A DNA stretch of 64,000 nucleotides, taken from Solen grandis. Taxonomy: Eukaryota; Mollusca; Bivalvia; Adapedonta; Solenidae. A program made the translations under genes and the position numbers. Every line of letters begins with the position of its first letter. Position 1 is the first letter of the stretch. This document shows positions 10,597-20,940 of the stretch, piece by piece. The DNA lies in assembly GCA_021229015.1 (NCBI GenBank), contig CM037795.1:15954117-16018116 (forward strand), in the 5' to 3' direction. The notes beneath the pieces are model-generated. The model worked only from the letters and a program-made list of their open reading frames with translations, was not told the origin of the DNA and did not search any database.

Positions 10597-11216
10597 ATGA
10601 TGTTTCACACAATTACCAAAATTACAAAAGGGCCGACCTCCCTTCAACAGGCAACCGACAACAGAGACGGACATCTCCGGATTGGGTTGAGGTCGATCAT
10701 ATAAACCGTGGGGGGGGGGGGGGGGGAGGGTACAACATCCATGAGCCGGTAGCCAACGCCGTCCAGCCTGGCTTATGGACTTTCAACGCTCTAGCTACGG
10801 CACTTAAAACGTTAGGTTTGTCCGTCACAGTAAACAGACGGGGAAAGCTTCTATTACCATGTCGCACGACACAAGAATCTGTTATCCCCATCTGATGTGC
10901 AATCTTTTAGGTTTAAAAGATGAATGGTTGGAGGGTTCTTTAGAACGAGACAGGCCGGTAGATTTGAGCCCGAACAAGCTGTTATTCGTCCACCTGGAAC
11001 ACCTCTGAGAACTCATCAGACGGGGCTCTTAGTAATCTACTAGATGTTGTTGCCGTCGGCAGCTGGTCATACAGAGAGATCAAATCCTCGGTATTTCTGA
11101 ACCCCGAGTTCAAGGCGCTGCAGTCAGGCACCCTATCAGAGCTCTCACTCTCCATTAAAGACGAGCGGGGCTCTGTCATAGACAACCACGGTTTGCCAGT
11201 CAAATGTTCAAGATGA
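10597..11216 (+). pseudogene. Element gene C, ~205-codon protein (copy 1, broken)
   Basis: Two adjacent ATGs (10597, 10600) open a frame starting MMFHTITKITKGPTSLQQ. The next preserved segment reads YNIHEPVANAVQPGLWTFNA and LKTLGLSVTVNRRGK in another frame, and the C-terminus ends DNHGLPVKCSR at TGA 11214-11216. Breaks: TAA at codon 36 (10702-10704) where the other arm still has a Tyr codon, a long poly-G run (about 10709-10727) that changes frame, and further frame changes after about 10890. The alternating strand-like segments and small size would suit a beta-rich structural protein, but no family is recognised with confidence. Confidence 0.65.
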
Positions 11217-11780
11217 GCTACTAATGTTCAAGATGAGCTCGCAAAAAGATCAGTTGCCGAAAAGTGAGGTACACACCTAAATTCAAAACAATGTACATGT
11301 GAGGGAGTCGCGCGACCGCCGGGCCGTATAGCTAAGCGTGTTTTACAGGGACAACCCCTTTTTTCGGAAACCCCAGGCCGAACCCAATAGAAGCCGAACA
11401 AACAGTCGAGGCAGAGGTGAGCTAAAAAATAATCTAAAGAAAGATAACAAAGATATAACTTAGTTTAATACGTTACAAGAGCTACTTCTCTTTGCATCTT
11501 ACGAGATTGCTACAGCGTGACCCATTAACGTGTGGGTGATTACACAACAACAACTCTTTGATTACATTTGATAAAAAAAAAATCAATAAAATAAACTTAA
11601 AGTAAAAAAAGTTAAACTAAGTCTTTTAGCTCATCTTCGACATTCTTGTAGCAGACGATAATTTCAAAGTACACTGTGTTTACATTCTGCCTCGTGAAAG
11701 TGTCCTCTGCGAGCTTACAGCTATACACTTCAACTATCGACAAGTTTTTGCGTCGTCTGCTTAATCTCGTCACACTACCT

Positions 11781-11895
11781 CACTGTGACAAGTTTCTCTT
11801 AGCGTGACAAGTTTTTATGACCGTGACAAATTTTTACGAGCGTGACAAGTTTTTATGACCGTGACAAATTTTTCTTGGCGTGACAGGATTTTCAT
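11781..11895. repeat. 19-bp iteron array near right TIR (copy 1)
   Basis: Six head-to-tail units of 19 bp, consensus CGTGACAAGTTTTTATGAC with variants (…AAATTTTTACGAG, …AAATTTTTCTTGG), starting with 'ctgtgacaagtttctcttag'. The other arm has one unit fewer (24885-24965). Short direct repeats next to a terminal repeat are typical of binding sites for a replication or transposition protein. Confidence 0.85.
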
Positions 11896-12163
11896 TTTAT
11901 GACAAGAGAGTTTTTCTCATTTTGGAGCAAGTGGCAAGTGTTTACAGAACAGGTGAATCCATATGCTTGGGGGTTAAATCATTGGTTGAAGGGCCCGCCG
12001 GGAGGGGCGGCGGGGGGGGCTGCTCGTGGTCCAGACTCTGCCTGTGGTCACATCTCTCTAAGAGATAAAGTGACTCCTGGGAGGTTAAATAGCGTCCATT
12101 AAGCCTTAAAAAGATCTTACAGGTCATTTGTACAAAAGTGGTCCAGAACTCTGTATACTACTG

Positions 12164-12825
12164 TATCATCATGAAACTTCATAGGTAGATAGATCTCAAT
12201 GAGGGGAAATGCAGTGTACAAGAACCACAACTTTGTTTTGCATAATTTAGGAGTTATTGTCCTTTGTTATTTAGCATTTTTTCGGGGAGCATCCATCGGT
12301 TCTACCGTTTCTCTTGTCATACTTTAATTTTGTCATGAGCATAGAACAAAAAGTATGAGGTATCAACATGAACCTTCATAGGTAGATAGATCTCAATTAG
12401 GAGGAGTGCAGTGTACAAGTACCGCAACTCTGTTTTGCATAATTTTGGAGTTATTGCCCTTTGTTATTTTTCATACTTAAATTTTGTCCAGAGCATAGCA
12501 CAAAAAGGTTGAGGTATCAACATGAAACTTCACAGGTAGATCTCAATGAGGAGAAGTGCAGTGTACAAGAACCACAACTCTGCTTTGCATAATTTTGGAG
12601 TTATTGCCCTTTGTTATTATTCATACTTATAGTTTGTCCGAAGCATAGCATAAAAAGTATAAGAGGTATCAACATGAAACTTCACAGGTAGATCTCAATG
12701 AGGAGAAGTGCAGTGTACAAGAACCACAACTCTGCTTTGCATAATTTTGGAGTTATTGCCCTTTGTTATTTAGCATTTATTTGGGGAGCATCCATCGATT
12801 CTACCAATTCTCTTGTTGTTTGTTT
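12164..12825. repeat. Continuation of ~150-bp tandem array
   Basis: Same unit as before the element ('gcagtgtacaagaac...gcataattttggagttattgccctttgtta...'), with unit starts near 12210, 12410, 12557 and 12708. Two longer units carry an extra 'ggggagcatccatcg.ttctacc.ttctcttgt' segment. The mirror is at about 24000-24596. Non-coding. Confidence 0.8.
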
Positions 12826-12965
12826 GTTTTGTTTTGTTTGATGGGTTTAACGTCCCACCGACAGTATTATAGTCATTTGGAGACGATGTCTACTTGAGAC
12901 AGATATAGATATATATATAGACAGATATAGTGCTGCCACACTGTATCACCAAATTCTCTTGTTGA
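12826..12965. repeat. Short dispersed repeat (gatgggtttaacgtcccaccga)
   Basis: A T/G-rich head (TTTGTTTGTTTTG) leads into 'gatgggtttaacgtcccaccgacagtattatagtcatttggagacgatgt', a motif I associate with dispersed mollusc repeats, followed by an (AT/AG) low-complexity stretch. The mirror copy is at about 23830-23985. Classification as SINE or MITE is not possible from this sequence alone. Confidence 0.45.
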
Positions 12966-13127
12966 ATTATCTACCTTTGTTAAATTCTGTTTTTTCTTGT
13001 CCAGAACATAATTCGAAAATAATACAAGGTATTGACTTGAAACTTAAAGTGTAAACAGATGGCGACTAGGAAAAGTGCAGTGTCCAAGAATTGTAACTCT
13101 ACCTGGTCCCATTTTTAGCTCTTTAGC

Positions 13128-16100
13128 TTTTGTGATCGCCCTGCGTCCGTCGTCGTGCATCGTCCATCGTCAACAATTTACTTTAAACGACATCTCCTAT
13201 GAAACTGCTGGGTAGAATTTGATTAAACTTGGCAGGGATGGTCCTTGGATGAACCTTCACAAAAGTTTTTAAAAATAAACTTGATCCATGTGGAACTCTG
13301 GTTACCATAGCAAAGAAAGAAAAAAATAATGAAAACTTTAAATATCTCCTTCAAAACTATTGGCCAGATTTCAAAATATTTTGGTACAGATGTTCCTTGG
13401 GTAACTCTCTACGAAGATTGCTAAAATTATTCCAATCCATAAAAAATCCATAAAAAAACATGGCCGATAGGGGTGGGGCTAATTTGCCTTATACCGGTAT
13501 GTATAACTAAAGTGAAACTTTTAAACAACATCTCTGAAATTGCTGCACAGAATTTGATAAAACTCCTTCAAAACTACTGGCCAGATTTAATAAAACTGTT
13601 TTAATACAGACTGATGTTCCTTGGGTTACCCTATATTCAGGTGAGCGATCCAGGACCATCATGGTCCTCTTGTTTAATTATCTCCCTTTATTAAATTGCT
13701 TTTTAGCAAGTGCTCAAGATTAGGCTTTGGTCTGTCTGCTGTCTACAATTGCTTGTGAACACTCTAGAGGCCACAGTTTTGGCCCAATCTTCATGAAAAT
13801 TGGTCAGGATGTTTGTCTTCATGATATCTTGGATGAGTTTGAAATTGGGTCATGCTTGGTCAAAAACTAGGTCATTAGGTCAAATCATAGAAAAACCTTG
13901 TGAACACTCTAGAGGCTACATTTTTGTCCCAGTCATCATTAAACTTGATAAGAATGATGATGCATGAAATCCCAGATGAGTGCAAATTTAGGTAGTATCA
14001 AAATCTAGGTCACTTAGTCAAATGTTAGAAAAACACTGCAAACACTTTAGAATCCATTTTTTTTTTGTAATCATGCCTAATACAGCAATCTTACTTTGGT
14101 GAGCGACACAGGGCAATCTTGGCCATCTTGTTTTCTTGTCCCAAACGTAACTCGAATATTATACATGGTATTTACTTGAAACTTAAAAAATGTAAACAGA
14201 TGGGGACTAGGAGAAATGCAGTGTCCAAGAACTGTAACTCTACACTAGTAAACTACTGTGCCAAAAAAAAACCCATAACTGACTCTCTATCCTCTTTAAA
14301 TAAAAACTTTACTTACTTATTACTTAATATCATAACCAATATACGACGTAAACAGGTTCTTGTCAATACTCCGCCTGGAGTCTGGCTTCTCCCTTTATCA
14401 AAGCATTTCACGGGGGTATAAATCACCTTCAGTAATAGCCCTAGTTTTTAGTTTGTTTTTCAAAGAAAAAAGTCTAGGTATTGTCATCACTCTGGTGGCA
14501 TTGTCATGAAAAAACCTTGGCCATAACATCTAAATTATAAAACCATCTGTCATGAAACTTCACTATCACACGTGCCACATTCTCATCAATGACCATAACT
14601 TTAATCCTTTCCCTCATATAGACTAATTTTGACGCACTCAATAGGTACCACATAAAGCCTGATCTGCAGAAAATCACAGTTAAACCTTACCAAATTTAAT
14701 CATAAAATCCTCATTTCCAGACCACTGAGGAGCAGCGAACAGCATAAAACCTGATCAGCCTGCGAGTTACTCGCAGGCTGATCTGGTTTTATGCTGTTCG
14801 CATAGGTCTTTTCATGGTGTCCTCTATGAGGGAAAGGGTTAATACAGGTAACCACTTGTATAGGTTCAACTGTATAGTCTTAACCAGATTTTCAATGAAA
14901 ATCTTATTAGAATGGGGTACTTCCATTATGGTGAGGTATGGTGATCAGATTCATCATAGGAAGAGAAAGATTAAGATTATTTTCAGATAAGAAAAGTAAA
15001 GGCCACAGTCAAAATAATAGTTTTTGTTTTCATCAAATAATTACCCTTATCAAGGGACATAACTATTCACCCGTATTGAATTGCAGTGCCTGACTTGGTT
15101 CCCCTTTACTGATATCAGACCTCATAGATCAGATCAAGTAGTTCTTTAAACATGCATGGCTTAAAAATAAAAAGACATGTAAACATAAGCTTTTGGGTGA
15201 CAAGGATCTTTTATAATGGCAATTTGCATGATTACATATGATTGCTGGAAATAAACAGTAGTCTGGTTGCCTGGGGTGACACTTGAAAACCTTACTTCTC
15301 GTTTCTAGCTCACCAGAGCACAACATCCTCAAGGTGAGCTATTAGGATCACCCAGCGTGCGTCATCAACAATTTGCTTTAAACAACATCTCTGAAACTGC
15401 TAAACAGATTTTGATTAAACTTGGCAGGGATGATCCTCAGGGGAAACTTCACAAAAGCTGCTAAAATAAAAGAGCCAGTTGCCAAGCAAACAGAAAGAAA
15501 GAAATGAAAACTTTAAAAATCATCTCCTCTAATGGCCAGAGTTTAATTTCCTTTGGCACAAATGGTCACCTCATGAATGTTTACCATAATTGCTAAAATA
15601 AAGTTGATCCTTTAAAAAATGAGGCCCCTAGGGGGGGTGCCTAATTTCTTTGTATACTGTATATAAAAGTTCTTCTATGAAGCCAATAGTCAGAATTAAA
15701 TTTCCTTTGGCAGAAATGGTCACCTCATGAATGTTAACCATAATTGCCTAAATGAAGTTAATCCCCCTATGTACTTTGTATAGAAAATTTGATCCTTTAA
15801 AAATGAGGCCCCAATGGGGTCGTGTAGTTTCCTTATAGAAATGAATTGAATAGCTCTGGTGAGCGATCTATGGCCTCTTGTTTATTGCATTGCAATCACC
15901 TTTTGTCCGGCGTCCGTGCATGCGTGCGTCCAGCATCAACAATTTCCTTTAAACAACATCTCCTCCTAAATCGCTGAATGGATTTTGACCAAACTTCACA
16001 GGAATCATTCTTATGATGTCCTCTATCAAAGTTGTTCAAATTATTTTGATTGGTTGAAAAGGTAGGTCACAAAAGCAGATTTTAAAAATGCAAACTTTGA

Positions 16101-17000
16101 AAAATTTTGACCTTTTGAAAATCTAGAAAAATCATCTTGTCAGAAACCACAAGGCCGGGAGTTTAGATATTTGGTGTGTAACATGGCTTAGTGAACCACT
16201 ACCAAGTTTGTTCAAATCATTACCTTATATAGAAAAATCTAGAAAAAATATCTTGTGAGAAACCACAGGGCCTAGAGCTTAGATATTTGGTGTGTAACAT
16301 GGCCTAGGAGACCTTTACCAAGTTTGTTAAAATCATGGCACTTGGGTCAAAATTGGCCCTATCCCAGGGGTCACTTGATTTACATTGACTTATAATGAAA
16401 ATGTTCTTGTCAGAAACCACAAGGCCTGGAGTTAAGATATTTGGCCTGTAACATGGCCCAGTGAACTACTACCAAGTTTGTTCAAATCATGGTCCTGGTG
16501 TCAAAATTGACCCCACTCCAGGTTTACTTGATTTTATATAGATTTATTAGAGCTATGACCTTAAAAATTTGGATGGCAGGTACAGTTTTGTGTGAAATTT
16601 AGATGATTGTGCTGTACTGCATGGATTATGTATTCAATATGACTCATACAATAATTGGCAATGAAGGCGGTGTTCTCAGTGAAGTTAATCCCTAGAAAAA
16701 TGATCCCCCTATGTAATTTGTATAGAAAATTTGATCCTTTAAAAATGAGGCCCCAATGGGGTCGTGTAGTTTCCTTATAGAAATGAATTGAATAGCTCTG
16801 GTGAGCGATCTATGGCCTCTTGTTTATTGCATTGCAATCACCTTTTGTCCGGCGTCCGTGCATGCGTGTGTCCAGCATCAACAATTTCCTTTAAACAACA
16901 TCTTCTCCTAAATCGCTGAATGGATTTTGACCAAACTTCACAGGAATCATTCTTATGATGTCCTCTATCAAAGTTTTTCAAATTATTTTGATTGGTTGAA
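13128..17000. repeat. Complex tandem and dispersed repeats, inner left arm
   Basis: Several related units, each with 'ttgatcaaacttggcagggatgatcc', 'aaacaacatctc.gaaactgct', 'ggtgagcgat..tggcctcttgttt' or 'cttgtgaacactctagaggccac' cores, repeat with 100-200 bp spacing. Blocks such as 15835-15960 and 16790-16910 are near-identical. Ends like 'caggaccatcatggtcctcttgtttaattat' can form hairpins. A TTAA MITE sits at 14601-14842. No gene recognised. Confidence 0.75.
14601..14842. mobile_element. TTAA-flanked MITE, locus 2 (left arm)
   Basis: Same family as 5184-5425: TTAA, then ccttTCCCTCATA termini and the 'atcagcctgcgagttactcgcaggctgat' hairpin, ending TATGAGGGAAAGGGTTAA. The internal sequence is highly similar to locus 1. 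The mirror copy is 21441-21682. Confidence 0.85.
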
Positions 17001-17100
17001 NNNNNNNNNNNNNNNNNNNNNNNNNNNNNNNNNNNNNNNNNNNNNNNNNNNNNNNNNNNNNNNNNNNNNNNNNNNNNNNNNNNNNNNNNNNNNNNNNNNN
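17001..17100. other. Assembly gap of exactly 100 N
   Basis: One hundred consecutive N bases sit at the centre of the inverted repeat, inside a tandem-repeat region. A round 100-N run is a usual scaffolding placeholder for a gap of unknown size, so the join between the two arms is not supported by contiguous sequence here. Confidence 0.98.
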
Positions 17101-20100
17101 CCGATATCAGCCATATTTGATCTTGAACGAGATATTATGGTCATAACATTGTTATAAAGGTTTGAAGATGACTACTTAAGAAATGAAGATTCTAAAGAGT
17201 AAACAAGAGGGCCAAGATGGCCCTGAATCGCTTCACTGAGAAACACCGCCTTCATTGACAATTATTGTATGAGTCATATTGAATACATAATCCATGCAGA
17301 AGTACAGCACAATCATCTAAATTTCACACAAAACTGTACCTGCCATCCAAATTTTTAAGGTCATAGCTCTAATAAATCTATATAAAATCAAGTAAACCTG
17401 GAGTGGGGTCAATTTTGACACCAGGACCATGATTTGAACAAACTTGGTAGTAGTTCACTGGGCCATGTTACAGGCCAAATATCTTAACTCCAGGCCTTGT
17501 GGTTTAAAATTTTTTATAAGTCAATGTAAATCAAGTGACCCCTGGGATAGGGCCAATTTTGAACCAAGTGCCATGATTTTAACAAACTTGGTAAAGGTCT
17601 CCTAGGCCATGTTACACACCAAATATCTAAGCTCTAGGCCCTGTGGTTTCTCACAAGATATTTTTTCTAGATTTTTCTATATAAGCCTATGTAAAATCAA
17701 GTGACCCCGGGGCCAATTTTGACCCCAGGGAATTTTTGAACAAACTTGGTAGGTTCCTAAGCCATGTTACACCAAAAACTCGGCCTGTGGTTTCTACAAG
17801 ATATTTTTCTAGATTTTTCTATGTATGTCCATGTAAAATCAAGTGACCCCTTGGGCGGGACCAATTTTGACCCCAGGGCCATGATTTGAACAAACTTGGT
17901 AAAGGTCTCCTAGGCCATGTTACACACCAAATATCTAAGCTCTAAGCCCTGTGGTTTCTCACAAGATGATTTTTCTGGATTTTTCTGTATAAGCCTATGT
18001 AAAATCAAGTGACCCCTGGGGCGGGACCAATTTTGACCCCAGGGCCATGATTTAAACAAACTTGGTAGTGGTTTACTAAGCCATGTTACACACCAAATAT
18101 CTAAACTCCAGGCCTTGTGGTTTCTGACAAGTTGATTTTTCTAGATTTTCTATATATGTCCATGTAAAATCAAGTGGCCCCTGGGGCGGGACCAATTTTG
18201 ACCCCAGAGTCATGATTTAAACAAACTTGGTTGTGGTTTACTAAGCCATGTTACACACCAAATATCTTAACTCCAGGCCTTGTGGTTTCTGACAAGATGA
18301 ATTTTCTAGATTTTTCGATATATGTCCATTTAAAATCAAGTGACCCCTGGGGCAGGGCCAATTACGACCCCAGGGTCATGATTTGAACAAACTTGGTAAG
18401 ACAATGCCACACACCAGATATCTAAGCTCTAGGCCTTGTGGTTTCGAAGAAGAAGATTTTTAAAGATTTCTCTTGAAAAATCTATTTTTGGCTTCTGTGA
18501 CCCAGATATGCAACAAACCGGAACCATTTGAACAACTTTGGTAGAGCTTCATGCAAGAAACATCAAAGGCAATTTTCATCAAATTTGGCCCAGTGGAGAA
18601 GTTATTTGAAACAATTGTGGACAACAGATGGACATTCAATGATCCTATTAGCTCTGCTATAGTGAACTAAAAAACAAGAGTGCCAAGATGGCCCTGAAAC
18701 TTGGTAGAGGTTCACTAGACAATGATACACACCAAATATCTAAGCTCTAGGCCTTGCAGTTTTGCAGAAGAAGATTTTCAAAGTTTGCATTTTTAAAATC
18801 TGTTTTTAGCTCTTGTGACCTTCCTTTTCAACCAATCAAAATAATTTGAACAACTTTGATAGAGGACATCATAAGAATGATTCCTGTGAAGTTTGGTCAA
18901 AATCCATTCAGCGATTTAGGAGAAGATGTTGTTTAAAGGAAATTGTTGATGCTGGACACACGCATGCACGGACGCCGGACAAAAGGTGATTGCAATGCAA
19001 TAAACAAGAGGCCATAGATCGCTCACCAGAGCTATTCAATTCATTTCTATAAGGAAACTACACGACCCCATTGGGGCCTCATTTTTAAAGGATCAAATTT
19101 TCTATACAAATTACATAGGGGGATCATTTTTCTAGGGATTAACTTCACTGAGAACACCGCCTTCATTGCCAATTATTGTATGAGTCATATTGAATACATA
19201 ATCCATGCAGTACAGCACAATCATCTAAATTTCACACAAAACTGTACCTGCCATCCAAATTTTTAAGGTCATAGCTCTAATAAATCTATATAAAATCAAG
19301 TAAACCTGGAGTGGGGTCAATTTTGACACCAGGACCATGATTTGAACAAACTTGGTAGTAGTTCACTGGGCCATGTTACAGGCCAAATATCTTAACTCCA
19401 GGCCTTGTGGTTTCTGACAAGAATCTTATAATCAATGTAAATCAAGTGACCCCTGGGATAGGGCCAATTTTGACCCAAGGGCCATGATTTTAACAAACTT
19501 GGTAAAGGTCTCCTAGGCCATGTTACACACCAAATATCTAAGCTCTAGGCCCTGTGGTTTCTCACAAGATATTTTTTCTAGATTTTTCTATATAAGCCTA
19601 TGTAAAATCAAGTGACCCCTGGGGCAGCGCCAATTTTGACCCCAGGGTAATGATTTGAACAAACTTGGTAGTGGTTCACTAAGCCATGTTACACACCAAA
19701 TATCTAAACTCCCGGCCTTGTGGTTTCTGACAAGATGATTTTTCTAGATTTATCTATGTATGTCCATGTAAAATCAAGTGGCCTCTGGGGCGGGGCCAAT
19801 CTTGACCCCAGGGCCATGGTTTGAACAAACTTGGAAAAGGTCTCAAAATTTTTCAAAGTTTGCATTTTTAAAATCTGCTTTTGTGACCTACCTTTTCAAC
19901 CAATCAAAATAATTTGAACAACTTTGATAGAGGACATCATAAGAATGATTCCTGTGAAGTTTGGTCAAAATCCATTCAGCGATTTAGGAGGAGATGTTGT
20001 TTAAAGGAAATTGTTGATGCTGGACGCACGCATGCACGGACGCCGGACAAAAGGTGATTGCAATGCAATAAACAAGAGGCCATAGATCGCTCACCAGAGC

Positions 20101-20940
20101 TATTCAATTCATTTCTATAAGGAAACTACACGACCCCATTGGGGCCTCATTTTTAAAGGATCAAATTTTCTATACAAAGTACATAGGGGGATTAACTTCA
20201 TTTAGGCAATTATGGTTAACATTCATGAGGTGACCATTTCTGCATTATGAAATTAAGTTCTGACCGCTGGTTTCATAGAAGAATTTTGAAATTTTCTATA
20301 GAGTATATTAGAAAATGAGCTGACCCCCTATGGACCTAATTTTTCAAGGGATCACCTTCATTTTATCAGTTATGGTAAACATTCAGGAGGTGACCATTTG
20401 TGCCAAAGGAAATTTAATTCTGACTATTGGCTTCATAGAAGAACTTTTATATACAGTATACAAAGAAATTAGGCACCCCCCTAGGGGCCTCATTTTTTAA
20501 AGGATTAACTTTATTTTAGCAATTATGGTAAACATTCATGAGGTGACCATTTGTGCCAAAGGAATTAAATTCTGACCATAGGCTTCATAGAAGAAGAATT
20601 TTGAATTTTTTTATATACAGTATACATGTATAAAGAAATTAGGCACCCCCCTAGGGACCTCATTTTTCACAGGGATCAACTTTATTTTAGCAATTATGGT
20701 AAACGTTCATTAGGTGAACATGTGTGCTAAAGGAAATTAAACTCTGGCCATTAGAGGAGATGATTTTTAAAGTTTTCATTTCTTTCTTTCTGTTTGCTTG
20801 GCAACTGGCTCTTTTATTTTAGCAGCTTTTGTGAAGTTTCCCCTGAGGATCATCCCTGCCAAGTTTAATCAAAATCTGTTTAGCAGTTTCAGAGATGTTG
20901 TTTAAAGCAAATTGTTGACGACGCACGCTGGGTGATCCTA
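17101..20940. repeat. ~165-bp tandem repeat array, inner right arm
   Basis: Units of about 165 bp: 'gccatgttacacaccaaatatctaa', 'ctctaggccttgtggtttct.acaagat', 'ttttctagatttttctat', 'tgtaaaatcaagtgacccctgggg', 'ccaattttgaccccagg', 'catgatttgaacaaacttggta'. Unit starts near 17611, 17767, 17919, 18085 and 18250. A hairpin end 'aacaagagggccaagatggccctgaatcgc' lies at about 17201-17229. Non-coding, with no long ORF on either strand. Confidence 0.85.

Larger units (their letters stand above)
6814..12163. mobile_element. Virus-like TIR element, copy 1 (5.35 kb)
   Basis: Bounded by ~175-188 bp terminal inverted repeats (6814-6988 and 11976-12163). The ends read CAGCAGTATACAGAG and CAGTAGTATACAGAG inward, then share 'ttctggaccac', 'cctcccaggagtcactttatctc' and 'ggcgggcccctcaaccaatgattt'. 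A TA on each side (6811-6812, 12164-12165) may be a target duplication, with one unmatched G at 6813. Contents in order: TIR, small zinc-ribbon ORF, ~66-bp repeats, gene B (+), gene A (-), gene C (+), 19-bp iterons, TIR. I see no polymerase, integrase, transposase or ATPase signature. It may be non-autonomous, a reduced virus-derived unit, or an undescribed class. The mirror copy is at 24597-30657. Confidence 0.85.
1..17000. repeat. Left arm of giant inverted repeat
   Basis: Read as reverse complement, this arm matches 17101-37202 almost base for base: position 1 pairs with 37202, the RPLP2 start codon at 1584 pairs with 35571, and 15332 pairs with 20951. Differences are scattered SNPs, homopolymer length changes and indels of tens to hundreds of bases. 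The left arm is about 3.1 kb shorter, mostly because it stops at the gap before the innermost tandem repeats seen on the right. The arm may extend upstream of the window. Confidence 0.95.

Noticed and set aside
6814..12163. Assignment of the TIR element as a Polinton/Maverick or adintovirus
   Set aside because: At 5.35 kb it lacks any visible protein-primed polymerase B, retroviral-type integrase or packaging ATPase, and ends in CAG rather than a clear Polinton terminus; a deleted derivative cannot be excluded.
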